Origin: Albimonas pacifica
GTDB taxonomy: Bacteria; Pseudomonadota; Alphaproteobacteria; Rhodobacterales; Rhodobacteraceae
Direction of reading: 5' to 3'
DNA length: 64,000 nt
Assembly: GCF_900113695.1 (NCBI RefSeq)
Contig: NZ_FOQH01000006.1
Coordinates: 310,001 to 374,000, forward strand
The translations under genes were made by a program, and so were the position numbers. The notes below the pieces were generated by a model. The model was not told where the DNA came from. It worked only from the letters and a program-made list of their open reading frames with translations, and ran no database searches. Below are positions 55,715-62,646 of this stretch, piece by piece (the first letter of the stretch is position 1; each line of letters begins with the position of its first letter).

Positions 55715-56338
55715 ATGAAGATCGAGGACGTCTGCCGCCTCGCCCCCGTCGTCCCGGTGCTGATCGTCGAGGAGCTGGCCCATGCCGCGCCGCTGGCCAG
55801 GGCGCTCTCGGCCGGGGGGCTGAAGGCGCTGGAGGTGACCCTGCGCACCCCCTGCGCGCTGGACGCGATCCGCGCCATGGTCGACGCCGCCCCCGACGCC
55901 GTGGTCGGCGCGGGCACGCTGATGACGCCGGCCGACGTCTACGCGGCGGTCGAGGCGGGGGCGCGGTTCGGCGTCTCGCCGGGCCTCTCGAACCGGGTGC
56001 TGGACGCGGCGGAGGATGCGGGCCTGCCGATGCTGCCCGGCGTCGCCACGCCCTCCGAGGCGATGGCGGGGATGGAGCGGGGGCTGACCCATCTGAAGTT
56101 CTTCCCCGCCGAGGCCAATGGCGGCGCGCCGGTGCTGAAGGCCTGGGCGAGCCCGCTCGCCGGCGTCTCCTTCTGCCCCACCGGGGGGATCGGGCTGGGC
56201 AATGCGAAGGATTACCTCGGCCTGTCCAACGTGGTCTGCGTGGGCGGATCCTGGGTCGCGCCCGCGAAGCTGATGGCGGCGGGGGACTGGGCGGGGATCG
56301 AGACGCTCGCCGCCGAGGCCGCCGCGCTGCCGGTCTGA
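55715..56338 (+). CDS. eda: 2-dehydro-3-deoxy-phosphogluconate aldolase
   Basis: 207 residues. PVVPVLIVEELAHA, LEVTLRTPCALDAIRAM, VVGAGTLMTPADV, GVSPGLSNRVLDAA and HLKFFPAEANGGAPVLKAW with the Schiff-base Lys, then FCPTGGIGLGNAKDYL. Splits KDPG into pyruvate and glyceraldehyde-3-phosphate, finishing the Entner-Doudoroff pathway. ATG 55715. It closes the frk-zwf-pgl-edd-eda operon; the injection-system region begins 215 bases later. Confidence 0.96.
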   Translation: MKIEDVCRLAPVVPVLIVEELAHAAPLARALSAGGLKALEVTLRTPCALDAIRAMVDAAPDAVVGAGTLMTPADVYAAVEAGARFGVSPGLSNRVLDAAEDAGLPMLPGVATPSEAMAGMERGLTHLKFFPAEANGGAPVLKAWASPLAGVSFCPTGGIGLGNAKDYLGLSNVVCVGGSWVAPAKLMAAGDWAGIETLAAEAAALPV

Positions 56339-56402
56339 GCGCCGCGGGGCAGGGCGCCGGATCCCGTCCGGCGGCCCCTCTCCCGCCCCCTGTCTCACCC
56401 TG

Positions 56403-56455
56403 CGTAACTCCCGTTACGCCCGCGAGACGCACCTGTAACGCCGGGCTGTAACGCC
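56403..56455 (+). promoter_or_regulatory. Candidate upstream activator sites (TAACG repeats)
   Basis: A perfect dyad CGTAAC-TCCC-GTTACG (56403-56418) is followed by two direct repeats CTGTAACGCC at 56433-56442 and 56446-56455, 13 bases apart. They lie about 75-130 bases before the predicted transcription start, where a sigma-54 enhancer-binding protein would sit. The regulator is unknown. Confidence 0.55.
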
Positions 56456-56485
56456 CGGCCCGCACCGAAATTTCTTTCTCAGCGA

Positions 56486-56498
56486 TTTCAAAGCTTTG
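56486..56498 (+). promoter_or_regulatory. Candidate IHF site
   Basis: TTTCAAAGCTTTG matches the IHF consensus WATCAA-N4-TTR at all but one position and lies in an AT-rich patch between the activator repeats and the -24 box, the usual IHF place at sigma-54 promoters. Confidence 0.5.
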
Positions 56499-56504
56499 CG
56501 CCCT

Positions 56505-56520
56505 TGGCACGGCGCTTGCC
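56505..56520 (+). promoter_or_regulatory. Sigma-54 (-24/-12) promoter
   Basis: TGGCAC-GGCGC-TTGCC matches the RpoN consensus TGGCAC-N5-TTGCW, with the invariant GG and GC correctly spaced. A start near 56531 would give a leader of about 23 bases before the ATG of the first contractile-system gene, which has GGAG at 56544. Confidence 0.7.
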
Positions 56521-56553
56521 ATTTCATCCTCCGACACCGGATCGGAGCATGGC

Positions 56554-56817
56554 ATGGCCCAGACCACCGAACATGGACGCAACGAGACGCAGGACGCGGC
56601 CCCCCGCGCCTATGTCAACGCGCTCGCGGTGGAGTTCACGCTGGCCGAGTTCACGCTCGACTTCCTGCAGGCCTTCGGCGGGCCCGTCCCCGTGGCCGGG
56701 GCGCGGCTGGTGACGGCGCCGGCGAACATGCCGCTGTTCCGCGACGCGCTCGCCGCCGCCATCGCCGACTACGAACGCCGCTACGGCGCGCTGGGACCGC
56801 AGGGGGGGGAGGGCTGA
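56554..56817 (+). CDS. DUF3467-like small protein, first gene of the injection-system operon
   Basis: 87 residues. APRAYVNALAVEFTLAEFTLDF, then GARLVTAPANMPLFRDALAAAIADYERRYG, follows the DUF3467 pattern (YxN...EFxLDF...RxxxxP......AL...IxxYExxFG). DUF3467 proteins have no known biochemical role. ATG 56554 is used since GGAG lies 6 bases upstream; ATG 56549 is out of frame. It directly follows the sigma-54-type promoter and its stop overlaps the start of the cap gene (TGATG). I do not recall this family as a standard eCIS component. Confidence 0.65.
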   Translation: MAQTTEHGRNETQDAAPRAYVNALAVEFTLAEFTLDFLQAFGGPVPVAGARLVTAPANMPLFRDALAAAIADYERRYGALGPQGGEG

Positions 56818-57425
56818 TGGCCGGCCTCGCCGCGATCCACCAGGCGGGCGAGAGCGTCGTGCAGCTGCTGCGCGCGCGCCGCGACCTGATGGCCGAGCAG
56901 GACGTGCTGGGGCCGGTGCCGGCTGGGCTCGACATCTCCCAGGTCGGCACCGCGCGGCTGACCTCGGCCCAGCCGCCGAACGCGGGGCTGACGATCTGCT
57001 GTTACAGCGTGACACGCTCCGAGCAGCCGGTGGCCCGCCTGCCGGCGCGCGAGAAGGCCGACCGCGTCTCGATCGCCGTCGAGCTGGGGTATCTGGTGGT
57101 GCCCTGGGCGTCCTCGGCCGCCGAGGAGCACGGGGTGCTCGCCTGGGCGATGCTGGAGCTGAGCCGCTATTCGCTGCTCGACCGGTCCCTGCTGGCCGGC
57201 GACGCGTGGGAGCGCGACGAGACCCTCCAGATCGTGCCCGAGAGCCTCGCGACCGACGACCTGTTCCGGATCTGGTCGGCGCTGCAGCTGCGCTATCGCC
57301 TGTCGGCCACTTTCCGCGCCCGGGTGATCCGGCTGAGCTACGGCCGGCCGGAGACGGGCCCGCCGGTGGTCGCCACCCGTTTCGGCTTCGCCGACGCGGA
57401 CCCCCTGACGGAGGGGACGCCATGA
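56817..57425 (+). CDS. DUF4255 / Pvc16-type tail terminator cap protein
   Basis: 202 residues. The DUF4255 (Pvc16 N-terminal) fold is indicated by AAIHQAGESVVQLLRAR at the start, ISQVGTARLTSAQPPNAGLTICCYSVTRSEQ, the strand VSIAVELGYLVVPWA, then EHGVLAWAMLELSRYSLLD and DETLQIVPESLATDDLFRIWSAL (core LATDDLFRIWSALQLRYRLS). In Pvc/Afp particles this protein caps the membrane-distal end of tube and sheath. It overlaps neighbours by TGATG and ATGA. Its presence identifies the cluster as eCIS rather than T6SS. Confidence 0.85.
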   Translation: MAGLAAIHQAGESVVQLLRARRDLMAEQDVLGPVPAGLDISQVGTARLTSAQPPNAGLTICCYSVTRSEQPVARLPAREKADRVSIAVELGYLVVPWASSAAEEHGVLAWAMLELSRYSLLDRSLLAGDAWERDETLQIVPESLATDDLFRIWSALQLRYRLSATFRARVIRLSYGRPETGPPVVATRFGFADADPLTEGTP

Positions 57426-58240
57426 CGGTCTTCGAGCTGCTCGACCGCCGACTGCTGGCCGCCCTGCGCTTCGTGGACGCCGTCGGGGCCCCGGTGACCT
57501 CGCCCGTCGAGGCGCGGGCCGAGGGGCTGGATCCGCGGTCCCTGCGCTGGTCGCGCAAGCGCGACGGCGCGCTGCTGCTGCTGCGCGCGCCGGGTCTGGA
57601 AGAGCACGCCGCGGCCTTCGACGTCCTGCCCGGCGCCCCGGCGGTCGGCGCGGAGATCCTGACGCTCGACCTGCGCCCGGTGGACCCGGCGCTCGCCCCG
57701 CGCCGCGCCGCGCTGGCCCTGCCGCGCGACCCGGACCCGGAGGCGGGCGAGAGCCTGCTCAGCCCCGCCGAGATCCGCCTGCTTCCCGGCCAGCGCGCCC
57801 GGGCGGAGGGGCTGGAGGCCGCGCTGCTGGTCGCGGTGCGCCATGTCGACGGCCGCGCGGTCGAGGGCGCGGTGGTGCGCGTGCGTCCCGGCGGGCCCCA
57901 TGCCGAGGCGCTCGGGATCACCGGGCCCGCGGGCGAGGCGCTGGTGCGCCTCGCGGGCCTGCCCATCGCCTCGCCCGGGCCGGGGGCCACGGTGCTCGCG
58001 GATCTCGAGGTGGACGTGGATGCGGCGATCGACGGGCCCGGCGTGCGGCTGCACGCGCCCGGGGAGATCGCCGCCGCCCGCGCCGCCTTCGCGGCCCGGC
58101 GGACGGGGTTCCCGGACCCCGACGCGATCCTCGCCGCCCTGCTGATCGCGGACCCCGCGATCGAGACCACGCCGACCGCGACCGTCGAGCTCCGCCCCGG
58201 GCGGCTCGCGACCGCCGCCCTGACCTGGACCCCCGCCTGA
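57422..58240 (+). CDS. Unknown injection-system protein with carboxypeptidase-regulatory-like domain
   Basis: 272 residues; no family recognised over its length. The N-terminal 120 residues (FELLDRRLLAALRFVDAVG, RWSRKRDGALLLLRAPGLEEHAAAF seen in part) look like a small beta-rich domain. Around residues 135-195, HVDGRAVEGAVVRV, GITGPAGEALVRLAGLP fits the transthyretin-like carboxypeptidase regulatory fold (xGxPVxGAxVxV...TdxxGxxxLxxLP). The C-terminal 75 residues are Ala/Thr-rich. Lying between the cap and sheath genes, with ATGA overlap upstream, it may be a structural accessory or surface fibre element; this is inference. Confidence 0.6.
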   Translation: MTVFELLDRRLLAALRFVDAVGAPVTSPVEARAEGLDPRSLRWSRKRDGALLLLRAPGLEEHAAAFDVLPGAPAVGAEILTLDLRPVDPALAPRRAALALPRDPDPEAGESLLSPAEIRLLPGQRARAEGLEAALLVAVRHVDGRAVEGAVVRVRPGGPHAEALGITGPAGEALVRLAGLPIASPGPGATVLADLEVDVDAAIDGPGVRLHAPGEIAAARAAFAARRTGFPDPDAILAALLIADPAIETTPTATVELRPGRLATAALTWTPA

Positions 58241-58300
58241 CCGCCTGACCTGCAACCCCTGGGCCCGAGCGCCCTGACGACCACCGCCTGGAGGCGCCCG

Positions 58301-60025
58301 ATGCCGGAATATCTCGCTCCTGCCGTCTACGTGGAAGAGACCAGCTTCCGCGCAAAATCCATCGCGGGGGTCGGCACCTCGACCGCCGCCTTCGTCGGGC
58401 CCTGCGCGCGGGGCCCGATCAGCTCGGGCGCGAACGCCGTGGTCCCGCCGCTGCTGACCTCGGTCTCGGATTTCGAGCGGGTCTACGGCGGGCCCGATCC
58501 GCTGAGGATCAACGGGGCGGCGACGCCCAACTACCTCGCGCTCGCCGTGCAGGCGTTCTTCGCCAACGGGGGCGGGCGGCTCTACGTCGCGCGGATCGCG
58601 GGGGCGGCGGCGGCGACCGCGGCCTCGGGCGAGTTCGGGCCGGCGGACTCGGGCGTGTCGCTGAGCGCGCGCGCGCCCGGCGGGGCCCGGATCGCGGGGT
58701 CGGAGGCCAACTTCCGCGTGGCCTTCGCCCAGGTGCAGACCGAGTCCACCAAGGCCATCGCCCTGCGCAAGCCGGCGGGAACGATGGTGCGGATCGCGGA
58801 CGACTACTACGTGATCGGCACCAACCCGATGGTGACCTCGGCCGCCGACGCCACCGCCTTCGACGGGCTGGCCGACGCGGGCGCGCTGTCGCTGGTGAGC
58901 TGCGCGGTCACGGTCGAGGATCCCTCGGGCGTGATCTGGGAGGCCGCGGACCTCGGCTTCCACCCGCTGCATCCGCGCTATGCGGGCACGGTGATGGGGG
59001 CGAGCCCGCCCAACGGCGACGACGCGCTGGCCAATCCGGTGCGCCTCGACGTCGAGGACGACACCACCGCCCCGGTGCTGCGCCAGGCGCTGTGCCGGGC
59101 GAACGGCTCCGGGCGCACGGTGGCGCTGAGCGGGGGCACGGACGGCAACGCCGCCCCCACGCCCGCGGTCTACACCGAGGCGCTGAACACCCTGCTGGCG
59201 CTGGAGGACGTGTCGATCATCGCGGCCCCCGGTGGAGCCGAGATCGGCAGCGCGGCGGGCATCAACCAGGCGCTGATCGCCTCGGCCGAGACCCGGCGCT
59301 CCTACCGCATCGCGGTGCTGGAGACGGCCTCCCAGCAGACCATCGCCCAGGTGCGGACGACCAAGAGCGGGCTCGATAGCTCCCACGCCGCGCTCTATTA
59401 CCCGTGGATCACCATCTCCAATCCGCTGGCGGCGACCGATCCGCTGGCCCCGGGGCGCATCGACGTGCCGCCGGCGGGGGCGGTCTGCGGGATCTACGCG
59501 CGCACCGACATCGAGCGGGGCGTGTGGAAGGCGCCGGCGAACGAGACCGTCACCGGCGCCGTGGGCCTGCAGCGCCACGTGCGCTTCGGCGAGCAGGAGG
59601 TGCTGAACCCGCTGGGGATCAACTGCATCCGGGCGCTGCCCAACCGCGGCATCCGGGTGTGGGGGGCGCGCACCGCGTCGTCCGACCCCGAGTGGAAATA
59701 CGTGCCGGTGCGGCGCTACTTCCTCTACCTCGAGGCCTCGATCGACCGGGGCACGCAGTGGGCGGTGTTCGAGCCCAACGGCGAGCGGCTGTGGGACAAC
59801 GTCCGCACGACCGTCGCCGACTTCCTCTACAACGAATGGGTCTCGGGCGCGCTGCTGGGCGCGACGCCCGCGGAGGCGTTCTTCGTGCGCTGCGGCCGGG
59901 ACACCATGACCCAGAACGACATCGACAACGGGCGGCTGGTCTGCCTCGTCGGCGTGGCTGCGCTGAAGCCCGCCGAGTTCGTGATCTTCCGCATCGGCCA
60001 GAAGACGGCCGGAGCGGACGGCTGA
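58301..60025 (+). CDS. Contractile sheath protein 1
   Basis: 574 residues, phage tail sheath family. The N-terminus PAVYVEETSFRAKSIAGVGTST is the arm joining sheath subunits, LAVQAFFANGGGRLYVARIAG is the classic early motif, then a variable surface insertion, and domains IV/I: ISNPLAATDPLAPGRIDVPPAGAVCGIYARTDIERGVWKAPANE (recognised by PPAGAVCGIYARTD and GVWKAPANE), GINCIRALPNRGIRVWGARTA and the C-terminal FFVRCGRDTMTQNDIDNGR. This is the main contractile outer tube. ATG 58301 has GGAGG 7 bases upstream. A 60-base gap precedes it; the tube gene follows after 14 bases. Confidence 0.95.
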   Translation: MPEYLAPAVYVEETSFRAKSIAGVGTSTAAFVGPCARGPISSGANAVVPPLLTSVSDFERVYGGPDPLRINGAATPNYLALAVQAFFANGGGRLYVARIAGAAAATAASGEFGPADSGVSLSARAPGGARIAGSEANFRVAFAQVQTESTKAIALRKPAGTMVRIADDYYVIGTNPMVTSAADATAFDGLADAGALSLVSCAVTVEDPSGVIWEAADLGFHPLHPRYAGTVMGASPPNGDDALANPVRLDVEDDTTAPVLRQALCRANGSGRTVALSGGTDGNAAPTPAVYTEALNTLLALEDVSIIAAPGGAEIGSAAGINQALIASAETRRSYRIAVLETASQQTIAQVRTTKSGLDSSHAALYYPWITISNPLAATDPLAPGRIDVPPAGAVCGIYARTDIERGVWKAPANETVTGAVGLQRHVRFGEQEVLNPLGINCIRALPNRGIRVWGARTASSDPEWKYVPVRRYFLYLEASIDRGTQWAVFEPNGERLWDNVRTTVADFLYNEWVSGALLGATPAEAFFVRCGRDTMTQNDIDNGRLVCLVGVAALKPAEFVIFRIGQKTAGADG

Positions 60026-60039
60026 GAAAGGGCTGAGAG

Positions 60040-60495
60040 ATGGCTGTTCGCGAGACGCCCTGGGCGGCGACGAATTTCCTGGTGAACATCGGCGACGGGC
60101 CGGACGAAAGCTCGGCGCTGGGCGGGTTCACCGACGTCTCGGGCCTCGGCACCGAGATCACCCTGATCGAGTACCGGCAGGGCAACGACAAGGAGAACCG
60201 GGTGCGGAAGCTGCCCGGGCTCCACAAGGTCTCGGACGTGACGCTCAAGCGCGGCGTGATGGGACTGACCAACTTCTGGGACTGGGTGAAGGCGACCCGC
60301 ACCAGCCCGTTCACCGCCCGCCCGGTGCTGATCACCATGATGGACGAGATGCAGGAGCCGGTGCTGCGCTGGAAGTTGATCAATGCGCGGCCGATGAAGT
60401 GGACCGGCCCGACCTTCGCGGCCAAGGGCGGCTCCGACGTGGCGATGGAGGAGCTGGTCATCGCCGCCGAGGGCTTCGAGTGGGCGGACGTCTGA
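60040..60495 (+). CDS. Inner tube protein 1 (T4 gp19-like)
   Basis: 151 residues, the size of Pvc1/Afp1 and T4 gp19. FLVNIGDGPDESSALGGFTDVSGLGTEITLIEYRQGND, then KLPGLHKVSDVTLKRGVMG, LRWKLINARPMKWTGPTF and MEELVIAAEGFEW are all hallmark segments of hexamer-ring tube proteins. It polymerises into the rigid inner tube that is driven into the target cell. AAAGGG precedes the ATG. Four bases separate it from sheath 2. Confidence 0.94.
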   Translation: MAVRETPWAATNFLVNIGDGPDESSALGGFTDVSGLGTEITLIEYRQGNDKENRVRKLPGLHKVSDVTLKRGVMGLTNFWDWVKATRTSPFTARPVLITMMDEMQEPVLRWKLINARPMKWTGPTFAAKGGSDVAMEELVIAAEGFEWADV

Positions 60496-60499
60496 GACC

Positions 60500-62119
60500 A
60501 TGCCGCGCCCGGGCGTCTTCTTCTCCCACCTCCCCGCCCCCGGCGCGGGGCTGAGCGCGCGCGCCGACGTGGCCCTGTTCGCAGGGCTGCTGGCGCGGCG
60601 CGAGGCCCCCGTGCCCGAGGCTCTCCTGGCCCTGCTGGAAGAGGCCGGCTGGGCCGGCGCCGGCCCCTTCGCCCGCGGCCCCGCGGCGGTCGAGGCGCTG
60701 CTCGACTGCCCCGTGCCGGTGGAGAGCTGGGACGCTTTCGACGCGCTGTTCGACTGGCGGGGGCGCACGGCCTCGCCGGGGGATGCGCGGCCGGTTCCGA
60801 GCCCGATGGGCCTCGCGGTGCGCAGCTTCTTCGCGCAGGGCGGGCGAAAGGCCTGGATCGTGCGCACCGGCGATCCCTTGCCGGTCGTCGTGCCGGGCGA
60901 GGACGCGGCCGCCCATCGCCTCGTGCGTCGGCGGCGCCTGTCGCTCGCCGCCATCGACGAGCTGACCGCCGAGTTCGCGCCCCTGCTGCCGGGGTTCGAG
61001 GGGATCGGGATGCCGGTCTCCGCCCAGGACCCCGGGACCTGGCGGGGCGCGGCGCATCTGCTGGGGATCGACGAGGCGGCGATGCTGCTGCTGCCGGACC
61101 TGCCGGAGCTCTGCGCCGGCCCCCCGGCCCCCGCCGCCGTGATCCCCGCGCCGCCGCCCCCGCCCGAGGCCTTCCGCCCCTGCGGGCCGCTGGTATCGGA
61201 GGAGGCCGCCACGCCCGCGCCCCTGCCGCTGGAGGCGCCGCGCCTCGACGCCGACGGTTTCGCCACCTGGGCCCGCGCCCTGCGCCACGCGCTGGCGCTG
61301 GCCGAGGCGCCGGGCGGCGCCCATCACCGCCGCGACGCGATCCTGGTCGCGAGCCTGCCGCGCCCCGCGCCGGGCGCGGGCGATCCGCTGGCCCCGCTCG
61401 AGGTGCTGGCGGCCGTCGAGCCGATCGGCGACGGGACCTCGGCGCTGTCGGAAAGCTGGCTGGGCTCGCGCCGGCTGCAGCTCGCCTACCCCTGGGTCGC
61501 CACCCCCGGCGCCGCCTCCGGTCCCGAGGGGCTGGAGGGGGCGGAGGGGATCGCGGCGGGGCTCATCGCCCGCTCCGCCCTGGCGCTGGGCGCGCATCGC
61601 TCGGCCGCGGGGCGCGAGGCGCTGCAGGCGAGCCGGCTTTCGCCCGAGCTGGGCTCGGGGGAGCTGGCCCGCGGGCTGGCGCCCGGGGCCGCGGGCGGGG
61701 CGGACTGGGCGGGCGACCGGCTGACGCTGCTGGCGCGCGGAACCTCCGGCTTCAAGCTCGTCTCCGACGCCACCGCGGCGGTGGCGCGCGAGGGGCGGGC
61801 GGGCGGCGTCTCGCGCCTGATCGGGGTGATCGAGCGGGCGGCGCGCGAGCTTGGCCACGACCACCTCTTCGAGCCCTCGGGCGAGGCGCTGTGGGCCGAG
61901 ACCCGCGCCGCGCTGGGATCGCTGATGGAGCGGCTGCGCGAGGCCGGCGCCTTCGCCGGCGCCCCCGCCTGGACCGTGCGCTGCGGGCGGGAGACGATGA
62001 CCCAGGCCGATCTCGACCAGGGCCGGGTGATCGCGGAGGTGACCTTCCGCGCCGCCCAGCCGATCCAGCAGGTGACGGTCTCGCTCGCCCTCTCGCGCGC
62101 CCGGGAGGGGCTGGTCTGA
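60500..62119 (+). CDS. Divergent contractile sheath protein 2
   Basis: 539 residues. The C-terminal domain is clearly sheath-like: SRLIGVIERAARELGHDHLFEPSGEALWAE followed by PAWTVRCGRETMTQADLDQGR (recognised by WTVRCGRETMTQADLDQ), and the PRPGVFFSHLPAPGAG start resembles the sheath N-terminal arm. MGLAVRSFFAQGGRKAWIVRTG is the counterpart of the sheath LAVQAFFANGG motif. The middle is replaced by an acidic/helical region with a Pro-rich linker (around residues 205-230). Pvc3 and Pvc4 are such minor sheath variants near the baseplate, so a similar role is likely. Ribosome site is weak; coupling with tube 1 is probable. Confidence 0.85.
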   Translation: MPRPGVFFSHLPAPGAGLSARADVALFAGLLARREAPVPEALLALLEEAGWAGAGPFARGPAAVEALLDCPVPVESWDAFDALFDWRGRTASPGDARPVPSPMGLAVRSFFAQGGRKAWIVRTGDPLPVVVPGEDAAAHRLVRRRRLSLAAIDELTAEFAPLLPGFEGIGMPVSAQDPGTWRGAAHLLGIDEAAMLLLPDLPELCAGPPAPAAVIPAPPPPPEAFRPCGPLVSEEAATPAPLPLEAPRLDADGFATWARALRHALALAEAPGGAHHRRDAILVASLPRPAPGAGDPLAPLEVLAAVEPIGDGTSALSESWLGSRRLQLAYPWVATPGAASGPEGLEGAEGIAAGLIARSALALGAHRSAAGREALQASRLSPELGSGELARGLAPGAAGGADWAGDRLTLLARGTSGFKLVSDATAAVAREGRAGGVSRLIGVIERAARELGHDHLFEPSGEALWAETRAALGSLMERLREAGAFAGAPAWTVRCGRETMTQADLDQGRVIAEVTFRAAQPIQQVTVSLALSRAREGLV

Positions 62120-62646
62120 TGGCCGTCGTCGCGCCCTCGGGGGAGGACCGCTCGGTCCCGCTGCTGGCCTTCCAGTTCCACGTCAGCTTCGACCTGCCGG
62201 CCTTCGCCCGGGTCGACGGGCCGCTGCTGGGCGGGTTCTCGGACGTGACCGGGCTCGAGGCCACGATGGAGGCGCGCGCGATCCCGGCGGGGGGGCGCAA
62301 CTACGGGCCGGTGCAGAAGGCGGGGCCGGTGACCTTCGCGACCGTGGTGCTCAAGCGCGGCGTGGTCGAGAGCCGGCACCTGTGGTCGTGGTTCGCGGCC
62401 TTCGCCGGCGCGCCGCCCGCGCCGGGGGCGTCGGGCGAGGCGGCCGCCCTCAACGGGGCCTGGGGGATGCGGGGCGACGTGACCGTGACCATGCTGCGCG
62501 GCGCCGAGCCGGTGTTCGGCTGGACGCTCCGCCGGGCGATGCCGGTGAAGTTCCGCGCGGGCGACCTCAACGCCCAGTCGGCGGACCTGGCGGTGGAGGA
62601 GCTGCACCTCGTCCACGAGGGGCTGGAGATGGAGGTCGCGTCATGA
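62119..62646 (+). CDS. Inner tube protein 2 (Pvc5-like)
   Basis: 175 residues. FHVSFDLPAFARVDGPLLGGFSDVTGLEATME, GPVTFATVVLKRGVVESRHLWSWF, FGWTLRRAMPVKFRAGDLNAQSADLAVEELHLVHEGLEM (recognised by VVLKRGVVES, RRAMPVKF and VEELHLVHEGLEM) align with the tube 1 pattern GGFTDVSGL...LKRGV...EELVIAAEGFE. Insertions of 10-20 residues separate it from the main tube protein, as in the baseplate-proximal tube variants of Pvc/Afp. Starts inside the sheath 2 stop (TGATG) and overlaps the hub gene by ATGA. Confidence 0.88.
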   Translation: MAVVAPSGEDRSVPLLAFQFHVSFDLPAFARVDGPLLGGFSDVTGLEATMEARAIPAGGRNYGPVQKAGPVTFATVVLKRGVVESRHLWSWFAAFAGAPPAPGASGEAAALNGAWGMRGDVTVTMLRGAEPVFGWTLRRAMPVKFRAGDLNAQSADLAVEELHLVHEGLEMEVAS

